Part shown: positions 21,669 to 34,651 of the stretch, one piece after another | Numbering within the stretch: position 1 is the stretch's first letter | Layout: each line of letters opens with the position of its first letter | Source of the DNA: Apostichopus japonicus | Lineage: Eukaryota > Echinodermata > Holothuroidea > Aspidochirotida > Stichopodidae | Direction of reading: 5' to 3' | Assembly: GCF_037975245.1 (NCBI RefSeq) | Contig: NC_092580.1 | Location: 20,696,501 to 20,760,500, forward strand | DNA: 64,000 bases | The notes under the pieces: model-generated | What the model was told of the DNA's origin: nothing | The model's input: only the letters and a program-made list of their open reading frames with translations | Database searches by the model: none | Program-made: the position numbers and the translations under genes

Positions 21669-24600
21669 TTCACGTGAATTAGATCTAACACGAAACTGCC
21701 CCCATGCTCATGAAACTTCCGTCATTTAGAATAAATATGAGAATTGCCATCAAGAAACATATTGTATTTTAGGAGGTTATATCCGTTCCAGATAGCAATC
21801 TTAGATAAATGTCTGGTGTAATAAGTCGAACCTTCATCACGACAGTAAGAGTACATAATAAGAGTACATAATACAGGTAATTACCATGGTGGGAAAGTAT
21901 ACGAACTACCGGCTCTATATAGCCGATCATTGCGTGAATAACCAGATAAGGGCAAAAATGCTGACAGCGCGAATAGTGGTACATAGTGGCTTCTCGGACT
22001 CGCCGAGTATGAAAATCAACCTTATATACCCGCTAAATGCCTCTGGAGGGCCCTTCCAGGCTCTCTCCTTATAACTTTCATCGAATCCTTTCAAAATCCG
22101 TACAATTATTTTACCAACGGAGGTCGGTTGCGGTTTTTTCCCCCACTGAATCTTGTAAAACTTCAAGCATATAGCGACGACACAAACAATAACCAGGGCG
22201 GATCCGTGATTTTTTGTTTTTTAAAGGAGTGAGTACAGCCCCGGGGTTTGTCGAAGCTCACCCAAATGTAGGGTCCATGACCAGATAGAAAAACATTTTT
22301 ACACGGTACTGTAAATAACGCATATAAATAAGGTTTATAAAACGCATGGTTGTGTTAATTAATATTACTTTGGAACTTTTGGTGTGAGGTTAAAAACGGG
22401 CTGTGTCCCACCACACCCCTGCTCTTTTTTATAACTTTATATTCACATTTTCACCAATTTGACATATTTTTTTTCTAGATTGACCGTAGTTTTTTTGAAT
22501 TATTAGGACAGTAAAGTATCATTCTGAAATATGGAGGTTTCTATCTCGGTTAAAGGTTTCCTAAATAGAGGGCGTCGGCAAGCGAGTTACTCCACAAAGA
22601 CAGGCCTTTTTTCTTTTTTTTACTTTCGTGACCTCTCCATTCCTGATGACAAATTTCTAAATGTCTTGTTGAATCATTCCCAATCTTTCCTGGTTTGTAC
22701 ACTGGCAGTATAGTATATTAACGTCTACTCTTGAACATCGCTGCGTATATGCTTTGGTTGCAATTTAGCGGCACTACCCTTTTCGACTGATATCCACTGT
22801 TACGATAATGGTATCGTCACTTGGTGGACTTTTCTCAAAGAGGAAAACGTATGTTGCAAACGACTTGCCCACATTTTCATTTCCGATAACACATGTACAT
22901 TCAAGCTGCATAGATGCACGTATAAATGCGCATGTTACGGAATTGCTGACTATATATTCACGAGTCCATTCCTTCCTGCTATGCAAAATGATTGCTTGAT
23001 AGACGAGGTTTCTACGTTACATCGAAACGCCGAAGTTAACGCATGCGTGTGTACTGTATGTATTGTGCCATATAGCATATAGACAAATCACACACACTGT
23101 GAGATGTTTCAAAAGCTTGAACCAATCAGAAGTAGCCGCATGCATTTACAACCGGTGACGTTTCAAAATGGAAAAAGCTTGAAATTTTCTCACCTTGGAT
23201 TACATTTTTGCATAAAGATATGATTATCCATGATTTTTCAATATCACTACCTATTATAATGCTGATATTATCATAGTGTTGGCGATAAAGAATTGACTTT
23301 TCAATCTATTCAGAGTGATGCCAAGTCTCGAACGATTTAAAATTTAATCCATCAGACTGAATTTTCAATTTACGAAATAAAAGCGGTCAACCTTAATAGT
23401 TTTTTTGAAGATCGTGACAAGAACAGGCTAATAAACTATAACACGTTTTCATAATATGAAGGTATATAAAAATATATAAGCAGCATTGATTTTAATTGAA
23501 TATTCTCTTGCGTGAAAGAGATCACGTGACATAAGTGATCGGTTTTGTTGTATTTCTTTAGAAATATGAGAGGTCAAATATATGAGTAAATGAAATTAGT
23601 TTGGATGGGACAAAGCTCAACGAGTTCTAGCAGGGGAGGATCTTCAAGCTAGGAAAATGACTGAGTAGAAGATAAATGTGTGGCGACCATAGAAACTGAC
23701 CTACTTCAAGTTCTATGGTCGCGACCCAGAAGCGGTATATATGGTTAACGCGTCTTAATTCCACTCAGGATGGGTGCATACATCTCCCTCGGGTTTGAAG
23801 TCAATAGTCCTTGAAAGTAAACTCTTCTGCTAAGCATCTGCGGCATAGCCCCTCTTAAATTTTCAGAAACTTTCTATCAATATTTTAACAAAGTTTGACT
23901 TTAAAAGCAATAAATAAATGTAAATACTGCATCCACGGTATTCTAGCCAAGTTGAACCAACTGTCTAATCGCATGTTTAGAGAAATGACGTATTTTGATA
24001 TCCGTACTGCGCAGTCGTGGAACTCACCGTGATGTATAGTTATGATATTTGTCAAAGTAAGATTCTAGCATGCAGGAACTTCTTCAGAGGCATATTTTTA
24101 GTTAATAATATCAGCAAAAACAAGTTTCATTTTCCGGTATAATGCAAAGGAAAAAGTTAAAACAAAGATAGTAATTGACCTGAGACGTTCGAAATGAACG
24201 TCTATATAAAGAAATACAATTCGAAATAGCTTTCAGTCCGGAAATCGATAATATTCATGACCTAACCTGCTCCTATTAAAAGAATACGTTAATAACCCTT
24301 CTTTACTAACAGACTGCGGAAAATTAGACCTCGAATGTTTAAACAAAGGGAAAAGTATATTTGTTAAAGAAGTTGGCGATTGCAGCCCTTGAAAACTAAT
24401 GAGAAAATGTACCAATGATCTGTTCCGAATGAAAGTACATCACAGGAGGTGAAATGAAACCGACCTACTTATAGAGGTGATCTCACAGGGAAGAACTTTC
24501 GAAACATAACTTTGAAGATTGAAGTCAGAAATATTACGCAAATGAATGCCTGGATATCTGGCTGTCTAAAATCAAGTTCAGTTAGATTTCAGGTTTTTAA

Positions 24601-24855
24601 TTGTTTAGAATATTATGGTAACGAACGCTCTAAGAATTCAGGATATAACCAAGTTTATCCATAATTCAAAAAGTTATCTTAATAGTATACTTTGCTTTGT
24701 TCCTGAATATTGGAACAGATTCCGCAGAGTACAAAACAGTAAGAAAGATTAGAAAGGTTGCGTTTAGAAAAAAAAAAACTTACATAAGCACTTTATCAAC
24801 ATGTACTATATTTGTGAATTGTTTTTTTCTTCCACTCAATTATTTCTTGTACTGG

Positions 24856-24900
24856 GGAGGGGAGGGGAGGGGAGGGAGGGGAGGGGAGGGGAGGGGAGGT
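24856..24900 (+). repeat. (GGGGA)n tract, G-quadruplex-prone
   Basis: Eight consecutive GGGGA or GGGA units. Four or more G runs with 1-2 base loops fit the G-quadruplex pattern. A similar shorter run lies at 30,525-30,550. Confidence 0.8.
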
Positions 24901-26563
24901 GTGGTTCTGTTCGATTTTTGTTCTCTTTTCTAATTGTGAAGTTCTGTAGTTTTTCAGGTAGTGTCACTGCCCGACAAGCCCTATAGGTTTTTTTTTTAGT
25001 AAACTTCCTTTCACAAGTTTTTGTTTCTTATCTCCTTCTATGTTGTTATGTCACACTTATGTTGTGATAAAACAAAACAAAAATGAAATGAAATGAAGGA
25101 ATGAAAGTCATGGGAAAATGTCGACGGGAGTTTGAAAGTCATGGGAAAATCGATAGGAGTTTGCATTATATACAAATAATAGATGTACTCAGGGTGTACT
25201 TGAACATAACTGGGCATACTTCAACAAAAGTCGCATAATTACATCATGTAGTGAGCGATATAAATGTGACGTGGTTACTAATGACTATGCCCCGCCCATT
25301 CTCAGCTTCTATCGTCTTTCACGGAAAGAAGCGTTGAAAATTTGCTGTTCAGTTGAATACAATTTCGTTTATAAAGGGAGTGAAGACTCTCGCACAAAGA
25401 AACCTCTCATGCCGGTAATCTGACCTAGTTTCGAATAAGGTGTAACAGTAAGTGTTAGACACTACCATCGATCCCAGAAAATACACACACAGCTTGCTAC
25501 CGTCGGTAATTAGACACTATAGTGTATAGTCAATACATGCAGCTACGGTCAATACCCATAACACAGTGTACATATAGCAGCGATGGACATCTCCTGTCCA
25601 GATCAAAGATAACAAGGTATCGTTCATTACTGTCTGCATTTTGTAGCGACAAGAAAATAAACTTCACTTGCAAGCAACGGAAAGTTAACTTTTTTTCAGA
25701 GGGTGGCACGTGGATTGGGGCGAGTCTTCAATGCCTTTAATGTAGTCATAGAAACAGTATTTATGTCAATTCCGAAGAGCTATTGACCAATGACACAGAC
25801 GAAAAGATACACGGTGCGAGACAAGAGTTGTTTTATGTCACGGTCAGTTATTATATATTTAGACTACAGGTATCCAACCTCAGTAGGAAATGACTCTACA
25901 GCGCCGGAAGAGCGGCGGCCAGTGGACCATAACACCATAATGACTGTGAGAAAGGTTAACGAAGGTTGCTGCACATCCGGGGACTGGCGCGTGTCTTTCT
26001 TTTCGTTCTTGCTATATCATACACTTTTACACTTCTGGTACAATATAATGTACACATTGTACTTTGAAATCGACCAAAATCGCAAAATTAGCAACTGAAC
26101 AACTGAACGGATTACAGGGGTATTTGAAGATCAGCTTAAAACGTTATATTTAAGCTTATATATTTAATCGCTAGAATAAGAACAATACACCAAACGGAAT
26201 GCATATAGCTCAACACTGACTCGGTTGGTAAACGCTTTCATTTGTAATGCAATTGGGCATGATGGTATAATTTTCACCAATAGTTACGTGTGACTTTATT
26301 ATCGATTAATACAACAATGTAAATAATGTAACAATATAAACAAATTTCTAGACATACCCCTCTCATATACCACTACGTGTAGTGCATCATTACAAAGGAT
26401 GTTATAAGATTAACTGCTCTTTTCTCATGAAGCAAATGGACAAAATCCACCTGGTGGCCCATAGATTAGCACTCGTGATTCTTATTAATATCAGTCTTTC
26501 GATAGACTTCCCAACATTACAGAGCACAATTCCTTATGACACCGCATCATCCTTTGCCCCTAG

Positions 26564-26780
26564 AGGTCATTTCGCCCAACCTTGCTGGTCATTTCGACCA
26601 ACATTGATTAAATATTATACTTCAGTATTGGTGTGTTCTGACTGACTATGAGTAAAAAATGGTTGGGCGACATGACCAACAAGGTTGGGAGAAATGACCA
26701 TGCTGGTTGAGCGAAATGACCATACTAGTTTGGGCGAATGATGGCAGTTGGGCGAATTGGTTGTTGGGCGAAGTGACCAG
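26564..26780. repeat. GGTCATTTCGCCCAAC repeats in both orientations
   Basis: The left part holds GGTCATTTCGCCCAACC and GGTCATTTCGACCAAC. The right part holds inverted versions (GGTTGGGCGACATGACC, GTTGAGCGAAATGACC, GTTGGGCGAAGTGACC). This could be a foldback-type element with repeated termini. No flanking duplication was found. Confidence 0.6.
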
Positions 26781-28067
26781 AAAGCGTAACTCCACCCCGA
26801 CTGTCAAGTTTAGGTATATGGGCATGAGCCTTTATGGAAAAGCCTGTGGCGACTAAAGGAATTTATAAAGGAAAGGGTATGAAACCCTGGGGGTATACTG
26901 TGCCGAAGCCTATTGCCGCGTTAGGGGTTTCCCCCAGAAATAGAAATATAAGTTAAAACGTCAAATGGTGTATTCTAAGGCTTATTTAGACCATGAAATT
27001 AGGTCCTATACGCTATGATAATTAATATTCTTGATTTTTTTTGTGTGAAGGAGGGGGGAGGGAGGGGTAGGACCTTCCCCTTTGTCGCACGCTTCTGAAT
27101 CCTGTATGTTTATTTTTTATCATTGGCTACAAAGGAAACCATTACACAGTCTATTTTAGTCATTGGTATTTTTAGGCGTCTTTTAGTTCACACAACGACT
27201 CCTCATTAACCGAACAACTTCACAAGGCAAACTTATACTTGTAGCTTTCCAGTATTATTTCCGTTCAGTAAACGTGTGTCGTTTTTTATCCTTGGAGAAC
27301 TGTGAGATGGAAATTGCTTGAGAAAATACCCACACATTCCCTCTTGTTTCCAAATCTACGGTACATTCATGTGGAAGTTATTAGTGACAGATTGTTTTAT
27401 GTCTGTCATCAATAGTGGTACACCGGAACCTAGCAAAGATATCAACAGGAAATATCCAATGGGTAATGTGCTGCTTATGCGAGTGTCAGTGGACTGCCTG
27501 TTAATGCATATTACTTTGCTCTATTCCGACAGTTAAAATTAATATGGGTCATCGATTTGTTTAATGGCTATGGTGACTCAGTACAGGGTTTGTTTGCACC
27601 AACAAAAAAAAGGGAGAATAAAAGGTTTTCAACAATTATTAAAGATGTAGTGATACATTATACCGCACACTGCGCAGGGGGTCATACGTATCCAACATTA
27701 GTCTGCACAGCGTCCACTTGAGAACGTAATTTCGAAGATTTCAACGTATTCATCGGTCGATAACCAATAGAACAGCACCGTTCAGGAAGATTTGCCCACC
27801 TTTGCCTGCATAACAGTTAAGAATATTGGTGGTAGTGGTGGGAAATGGGGAGGGGGGGAGGGGCGTCAATTGTGACAAACTCGCCTCAGTAATGCAAGTG
27901 CAAATAGCAATTCCATGTATGAAGAAGGAAAGGCGAAATAAAACCTATAGTTGAAGCCGGTTGTATCCCGGCTTCAATTAATTCACACTACAGTATTCAC
28001 CGATTAGGCTCATTAAATGAGAAAAAACTTGAGTAACCAATCCCCTTTTTCTCTTTCCCTTTCACAG

Positions 28068-28210
28068 ATAAATAACATCGTGTGACATGCACCTTCGCGA
28101 AGCTACCTCGGAATTTTCCCAAACCGGATTTATTCGCTGGACATGACGTCGACCTTTGCTTTGTCAGTCGAAGATTCAAGGCAAAAACCATCAACTTGTG
28201 ACAAGCACAA
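28068..28210 (+). other. probable 5' UTR exon segment of the sulfotransferase gene
   Basis: A strong acceptor (CCCCTTTTTCTCTTTCCCTTTCACAG) ends at 28,067, followed by 143 non-coding bases to the ATG. This suggests an upstream non-coding exon, not located. Confidence 0.5.
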
Positions 28211-29521
28211 ATGTATTACGTACCAGGAATGGCTCTCAGCCTACAAAATATCATAGTTATGATTATGACATTGTCTGTGTTGTCTATACTCACTGGAATG
28301 TCCTTCATCGAGTATGAACTGAATATGTCTAGAATACCTCTGGACACTTGTCCCGACGAAACAGCATGGCAAGGTGTTGGGACTATCATAAAAGGACGTT
28401 TTCTGCGTCAAACGGAAATAAATGACAATGGTGGCAGAAGTGGGGCAAGGGTTGGTACTTATGGTGGTGGCATCGGTGGGAAAGTAAAATCTGGCAAATT
28501 GGTAGATATACCCTCAGTTCCAAATATGTTTATACCTAAAGGTGTAAATATCAACGATGAAGTCATGAAGAGATTAACTACTCAGGAATTACGCATTTAT
28601 TGGGATGCTCTGACGAGCTTTCGTCAAAGAACGAATAAAGCATTTAAAGACCTCAGTCCAGGTCAAAAGTGGGGCGTTGCTTCAACTATCATGAACTCTT
28701 TCGGTTACAGACAGAGGTTACCGGATGTCATAAATATAGGGGCAAAGAAAAGTGCGACCACACCTTTAAAGTTCTTCCTAGGGTTCCATCCAGATATCGT
28801 GAACAGTATTACGGGCAGATCGGTCGAGTTTTTTGATAAGAATTATCACAAGGGAATAGAATGGTATAGAAGGAACATGGGTTTCGCACGATCGGATCAA
28901 TTAATTTATGAAAAAACACCAAACTACCTCATTAAAGACTCCGTACCACAGAGGGCCGCTCAGGTTCTGTCGCCGAGTACGAAATTCATTCTTCTCGTTC
29001 GGGACCCAGTAGAACGAAGCATATCAGATTTCCGTCACAGTCAAGAGTTGCGGAATCCGCTGGACTGGTGTATGCGACAAACCGAAGACTCTGAAGGCAG
29101 GCGATTTGAGGAATCCATTTTGGACGAATTTGGAAACATTGATCCAAATAATCCACTGATATCCGCCAGCAATTACGCTCATCAATTGAAGAGATGGCTC
29201 AATTTTTTCCCGAAGGAACAGTTTCTGATTTTAGATCAAGAACTCATTGTTGGTTATACGTTTCTTGAGCTTCAAAGAATGGAACAGTTTCTAAATATAA
29301 CCGAATATTTTCGTCCTGATATGTTTGAGTTCGATAGCGTCATCCCAGGAACGTGTATCAACGTTCCCCGGAAACTTTGTCCAGGGCGTGGCAGCAGAGG
29401 GACATTGTCTAAGCCACGCCCCAGCAACGAAACCTTGCGGAAAATGAGGGATTATTTCCGTCCGTTTAATCAAGAATTTAGTCAACTCACTGGGAGGAGT
29501 TTTCATTGGATTAATTACTGA
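28211..29521 (+). CDS. Golgi-type sulfotransferase, heparan sulfate 3-O-sulfotransferase-like
   Basis: 436 codons in one exon. Residues about 11-31 form a hydrophobic anchor after a short N-tail, giving a type II membrane topology. A Gly-rich stem follows (residues 75-95). The catalytic domain starts near residue 171. The PAPS 5'-phosphosulfate loop is IGAKKSATTPL (family usual GxxKxGTxxL) and the 3'-phosphate site is FILLVRDPVERSISDF (about 258-275). YEKTPNYL, the late Cys pair (PGTCINVPRKLCPG) and the ending FRPFNQEFSQLTGRSFHW match the HS3ST pattern. The enzyme would move sulfate from PAPS to a glycan, probably heparan sulfate. Odd point: the usual EVHFFD acid/base segment reads SVEFFD here. 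Another PF00685 subfamily is possible. Confidence 0.88.
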   Translation: MYYVPGMALSLQNIIVMIMTLSVLSILTGMSFIEYELNMSRIPLDTCPDETAWQGVGTIIKGRFLRQTEINDNGGRSGARVGTYGGGIGGKVKSGKLVDIPSVPNMFIPKGVNINDEVMKRLTTQELRIYWDALTSFRQRTNKAFKDLSPGQKWGVASTIMNSFGYRQRLPDVINIGAKKSATTPLKFFLGFHPDIVNSITGRSVEFFDKNYHKGIEWYRRNMGFARSDQLIYEKTPNYLIKDSVPQRAAQVLSPSTKFILLVRDPVERSISDFRHSQELRNPLDWCMRQTEDSEGRRFEESILDEFGNIDPNNPLISASNYAHQLKRWLNFFPKEQFLILDQELIVGYTFLELQRMEQFLNITEYFRPDMFEFDSVIPGTCINVPRKLCPGRGSRGTLSKPRPSNETLRKMRDYFRPFNQEFSQLTGRSFHWINY

Positions 29522-32500
29522 ACTGTTTCTAAGTACTCTTCATCCGAATTTTCCACCTCTCATAATTATATAAAACCTCGGTATCTGACATGGATTACAA
29601 GGATAAAATTCTAAGCTAGTGCTCGAAAGGATCGAATCGTAGGCTCATTGGCGGTGATCTATTTGTGATAGGTTGACGTAATGCAACATAACAAGAGTTT
29701 CCGCCAATGGTTGGCGATCCGGTAAGCAGCAGACCAGGTTCGCAAATAGAGTCGCGCATCCAAGGGGCGGGGATCAAAACAAAAGGAGAGAGAGGTGGTC
29801 ATGCAGGGTCGTTGAAGCCGACTTCCATGTAACGGGGTCTAGCCCCCCCCCCCCCCCCCCACCAAGAAATACGTGAAATACATGGTTGCTTTTTGAGGCA
29901 TATTTAGGTTATAATTTAGGTCTGTTATTATGTCTACACGAAACATTGTGCTAAGGACTAATATCAACATTTGGGGAGGGGGAGGGGGGGTGACTGATAG
30001 GGTGAGGGTAAAATCCACATTGTCTGGATCCTATTCTGGCTTCTAGTTTCTGCTGTTGACTTAATTACAACGCTAAGGCTTTAACTTTTGTTCAAAGTTC
30101 AAAATTTGTCATCCCATATAAATATACGTATTGGAAATAGTGTTTATATAAAAATTGTCACAATGGTGTAAATGAATCAGAGAAATGCCATCATTAAAAA
30201 ATGTCATCTGTATGATTTGCTTTCAGCATTATTTCATTTGTTTGCTCTTCGTAGTCATTGTATACAGAAGGATCTTTATATATAAATACAACAACACCGG
30301 TTCACAACAACACCGGTTCTCAATAACACCGGTTCTCAATAACACCATACCTGTGAGTATATTCTGGTGGACTGCAGTGACTGGACACCACAGTCAAGAC
30401 TGCCAGATCTTGACTTAACCTCAGTTTCAAAGATCATTGATAAATTTGGTAGGTTATTGTATTGAAATCTACTCAAATGATGCATGGCGTCATCGTCAAT
30501 TAATCTGTCATCTCCGGAGGTCAAGGGGAGGGGAGGGGAGGGGTGGGGGTGTATGGGTAAGGGAGTTAGTTTTTTCTGTACAATGGGATGCATGATTCAT
30601 CTTATTGCATCTTCGACACTCGCACCCCCCCCCCCTTCCCCTCCACCACCGTACCATTAAACCAGGACCGTTGCCGCTCTGTAAACTCCCTGATAGGCCT
30701 TTCACGCAGCTTTACGTCGAAGCATGTCAATGGATAAGAGTCATAATATGAGCATGTACATGTAACCCCATCGGTCACGAGCTCCATTCGGAATACGTCA
30801 CACACACCACTGACTTCTTAGCTTGACTTCTTACTTCATAATATGAAAACCTACAGGCAGATCCTCTCGTTATCGTCCAACCCCCTTCACTTCCATCACC
30901 CATAGTAACGTCAGTCTTGTTGAGTTGAAACTAATACGTCAACAATCAACATACTGTACTTTTCACCCACGTGATAGTCAACCTAGTATAGAACTAGCAG
31001 GAAGATATATCACAAGACTATACGACAGTGGACATGGCATATGTTACAGTATAAACATACTCTATAATGGGTTTGGACAAAGAAAATGATATCTTAATGA
31101 TATCGGGGAACACTCTACCCCCCCCCCCCCTATCAGGGCAATACAATCCCCTCGGTGTTAGTAGGAAAGTAGTAGGAAAACACAAAGTTAGTGTAAATGT
31201 TCAGATCATAGATTGAGTAACCGCAGCAACTTCGCGTGTGCAGTGGTAGGCTATGTTGCTGCACTGATGGACACTGTAGTCGACGTACAGTGTTCGAAAG
31301 TCAAATTGTAACCACTTTTCGGATGTATTTCCTCCCGATTGACTAAGGTAGAGAGCTGAACTTATGTGGAAATGCCAAATGCCAATGAAGGGTTTTATAA
31401 AGGAGGTGGTCTACACTTGGGTCAAGTTGAATCCTACTCCTATAGTAGGGGCTCCAGAAGAAACTTAAACGTCAAATGGTGCATTACGGGGCATACTTAG
31501 ATTATTAATAAATAATAATAATTTAATTCCTAAAACCTCCCGCCACCTCCCAGCTGATGTAGGTAGTGACCTAACCTTTTGGGCGAGATGCCTATGAAGT
31601 ATTTTATTTTCTCGACGTGCGGGGACTTTGAAGTCCTCCCCATAACTCTTTTAAATGTAGACGTCAAATGGTTTATTTTGAGGCATATGTAGAATAGAAT
31701 TTAGGTGTAGGCCTTTATAAGTAGCCCTCAACGCAAGTTTCTACTAGTAAATATTTTGCGTGAGGTTGATAAAAAAGGGGGAGGGGCATACACGTTGTGG
31801 TGGTCCAATTCTTCTCCGGCTGAATGCATAAACCCTCCCCCACTGACCCCCGTTTGACGATCGGAGGTGGGGACCATCCATTGCGCATATTTATATATTT
31901 ATATATATAGAGAGAGGGGGAGATACAGAGAGGGCAGTCTTTCAGTATTAATTCGTGATTCTTATTTTACTTACACATGCATGGATGATACTGGACCGAA
32001 TGAGAAGGGTGAATATACTCCCAAATTTGGTTCACGAAAATTGCAAGCTATCCTTTGCCAACAACTTTGAAGTAAATATTAACATGATTAAACATATCAA
32101 AAGTTATAAATCCGGCCCCACGTTTGATACAACTTACCCTTTTACGTCCTAGGAAGAAATTACGCGTACCGTCCTTTATCGTACTAGACTGGATAGACAA
32201 GGAGCAGCCCTATATACATGCAGACTCGTTCTATAATCAATAAGTTATACTAGTGTCACCAACTGATAATCTTTTTATTCAACACAAGATTGCATCCCTT
32301 TAACCAAAAAAAAAAACACAAAAATCACCCAAGAACGAATCAATATTTCGACCTTTCTAATAATTAAAGATGATCAAATTCCTGTTTTATTGCTATAAAT
32401 TATAGGTGATTGGACCAATATTAGGAACAATGCAGTTTTGCTGTCTGGTTGTTATTGTCACTTTGTCATTTGCTATTTCAGATTAATAATTTTCGTATGT

Positions 32501-33427
32501 GATGAATTTATAATGAGATGGATCAATTCACTTGAGACATTTTGAGTCTTTTTAGCAACTTTGTGAAACAATACTATTTTAAGTTACGAAACAGATTGGC
32601 TAATATACAGGCCCGTAGCCAGAGTAATCGATTGGGTTGGGGAAGGGGCCCCCGGGGGGAGGACACATCAACAAAGGAGGACCGCCATCCGTGGGGGATG
32701 GTTTAAGGTTATTTTTAAGGGGTTTTGCTCCATCTCAGTGGGCTTAGATGCCAACTGATGCAATCTTTTCCATCTTCCCCTTACATTTGTATTCCATTTT
32801 TCTGTTTGTATACAGGTAGCATACGTCCATGAAAAGCCCCATTGACTTACACACTAAATCACAAAAGTAATCGGGTCTCTAAGTCTAGGTAAAAGTTCTC
32901 ACTAGCTAAACGCTACCTATCACTGGATATAGCTGACAAGTTGGTCACCATAAATTTTTAGAATCATGACCGTGCAGTTTGTTCGCTATCAGAGCATGAA
33001 GTTTTCGTCACTTGTAAACAAATCTCTTCACTCCGTAGAAAAAAAATCGAACGTTGCTCCTGGGAAGCCTTAATTGACCCAGTGTGTGCACAACATGTAC
33101 TCCCATTCAACATGCAGGCCACAACAAACAGATCCTGATTGATAATGTATCAAAAATTTGTTCTCATACTGCTTTTGGCACATTTCCTAAAGGAGAATAT
33201 TCGGGCGGACTGATATATACTCTAATTGGAATACGCCATTACAACCTTACCTTATTGAGCTGGAAATTTGAAGTAGCAAAAATTGGTGGTGTGGCACGTT
33301 CTCACTGTGCCCCCCTCCCCCTCCCCCCTCCCCACCGTGCCCTCCCCGTCGGCTACGTGCCTGCAAAAATGGGCACATAAAAACAATATTTTGGTCGAAT
33401 CCGCGTTCCTTATTTAAATTCTAACTT
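29522..33427. other. gene-free stretch
   Basis: No supported exon between the sulfotransferase and the receptor gene. It contains poly-C runs (29,843-29,858, 31,119-31,130), a (TA)-rich patch near 31,890 and a C-rich run at 33,302-33,345. A facing pair of hAT-like termini, CAGGCCCGTAGCC at 32,610 and GGCTACGTGCCTG ending at 33,363, lacks matching flanks, so it is only a candidate element. Confidence 0.45.
30284..30350. repeat. 16-bp tandem repeat, 4 units
   Basis: AACAACACCGGTTCAC, AACAACACCGGTTCTC, AATAACACCGGTTCTC, AATAACACCATACC. Confidence 0.8.
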
Positions 33428-33459
33428 GGGGAATCCCCGTGATTATTTCGGGACTTACC
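33428..33459 (+). promoter_or_regulatory. paired kappaB-like sites upstream of the RIG-I-like gene
   Basis: GGGGAATCCCC at 33,428-33,438 is a palindrome and an exact fit to the NF-kappaB consensus GGGRNWYYCC. GGGACTTACC at 33,450-33,459 differs by one base from the classical GGGACTTTCC. They lie 164 and 143 bases before the ATG at 33,602, a plausible promoter-proximal place for an inducible antiviral sensor. Function is inferred. Confidence 0.55.
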
Positions 33460-33601
33460 ACATGAGCAATACTATGTAATACGTATACTATCGGGTGCGG
33501 AGATATTGCTACAGAGGCTTTCTTATTAGACCTAGGCCTTCCCAAATGATTACGCATTCGTTGGTTAAATACTGTAAATATCAACAACTTCGAACGAAAG
33601 C

Positions 33602-34651
33602 ATGGCTTCCCCCGACAACCTGCTTTATGGAAACAATCGAAAAATGTGCTTGTGCTTTCTACATATAGAACCACAAATTCTTATGCGCTTCAAGAACGCC
33701 GGTCTCATAAATAACGGTAAGTGAGTGTAACGCTAGGCTGTCTTGCATTGTATTTCAGCGATGCTTCTGCCTAGAATAGTCACTAACATTAGTATAGAGT
33801 AACCGTTGGCTTTACTTAATATTAAAATAATGATGCTTTGCGAATTCTTTAATCTTCCACTGCTGCTTCGGTGTTTTTCTAGCAGAAGGTGCAGATTAAG
33901 TCAGCTGGCTAGACCCATAATAGGGAACACAGTGAGCTGAAGACAAGCATAGGTTCTTCCCACGCTTTCCCTGTGTTTGTTAAATCTTTTATGATGTGGT
34001 ATACTTGCAAGTTGCAGAGTAGACTAAACCATAGCCTACTGACAACGATTAGCTTGAGTGCCAAATTGATCAATCTGCATGCCCCAGCTCCCCCACTTTT
34101 CAAATTCACAAATAGCCTCCTCATGAGAGGTAAAAGGAAAATATATATGTGCTTTTAAAGTTTTTTTCTGTCTGTTACCATTGTTTGTGAGTACCTCTAC
34201 TGTTTAATACACACCTTTCATTGATTTTGGGAAGCTACCTCTAAACCATATTATGTGGTACAAGTTTGTTCAAAACCACATGGGGCTTATAGCTGTAGTG
34301 CCAAGTAAGGTTGCAAGAAGTATGTCGTACTGTATTATTGATTGTGTTTTTATGCATTCTGACTTCATAATGTACATTTATAACATCAGAAACATTCATT
34401 GTTACATCCATGTTATTTGTCTGTCACAAACAATTCAACTTTCAACATAGCAACCTTGATTTATGCAACGTACCATTCTGCTTTTAACTCCTTTGCAGAT
34501 GTAGCAGAAGAAGTTAACAATATACAGAAGCATAAAAAAAACACAGATGCAGTTGAATTCCTGCTGGGCAAGCTACACGTGGACAATGGTGCTAACAACA
34601 GCTCTGCAGAGGAAATATTTAGTAAATTTAAAAATTGTCTAACGGAAAGTG
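33602..34651 (+). CDS. receptor exons 1-2: first CARD
   Basis: Exon 1 (33,602-33,716) starts at ATG GCT and ends AACG|GTAAGTGA in phase 1. Exon 2 (34,499-34,651) completes the codon. The pattern HIEPQILMRFKNAGLIN, then NTDAVEFLLGKL, then FSKFKNCLTESG is the CARD helix pattern of RIG-I and MDA5. The exon 1 assignment rests on the donor, the phase fit and this pattern. An earlier non-coding exon is possible. Confidence 0.82.

Larger units (their letters stand above)
20845..28067. other. 7 kb gene-free stretch
   Basis: No supported exon. The open frames 24,697-24,986, 25,790-26,098 and 21,769-21,984 show no domain and no splice context. 22,193-22,260 starts CAGGGCGGATCCGTGA, a possible hAT-type terminus, but no partner was found. 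Microsatellite and other repeats inside are listed separately. Confidence 0.45.

Noticed and set aside
25790-26098. 102-codon open frame on the plus strand
   Set aside because: No recognisable domain, start in poor context, no splice partners.
32610-33363. hAT element with CAGGCCCGTAGCC ends
   Set aside because: Termini pair imperfectly and the flanks differ; a possible remnant only.
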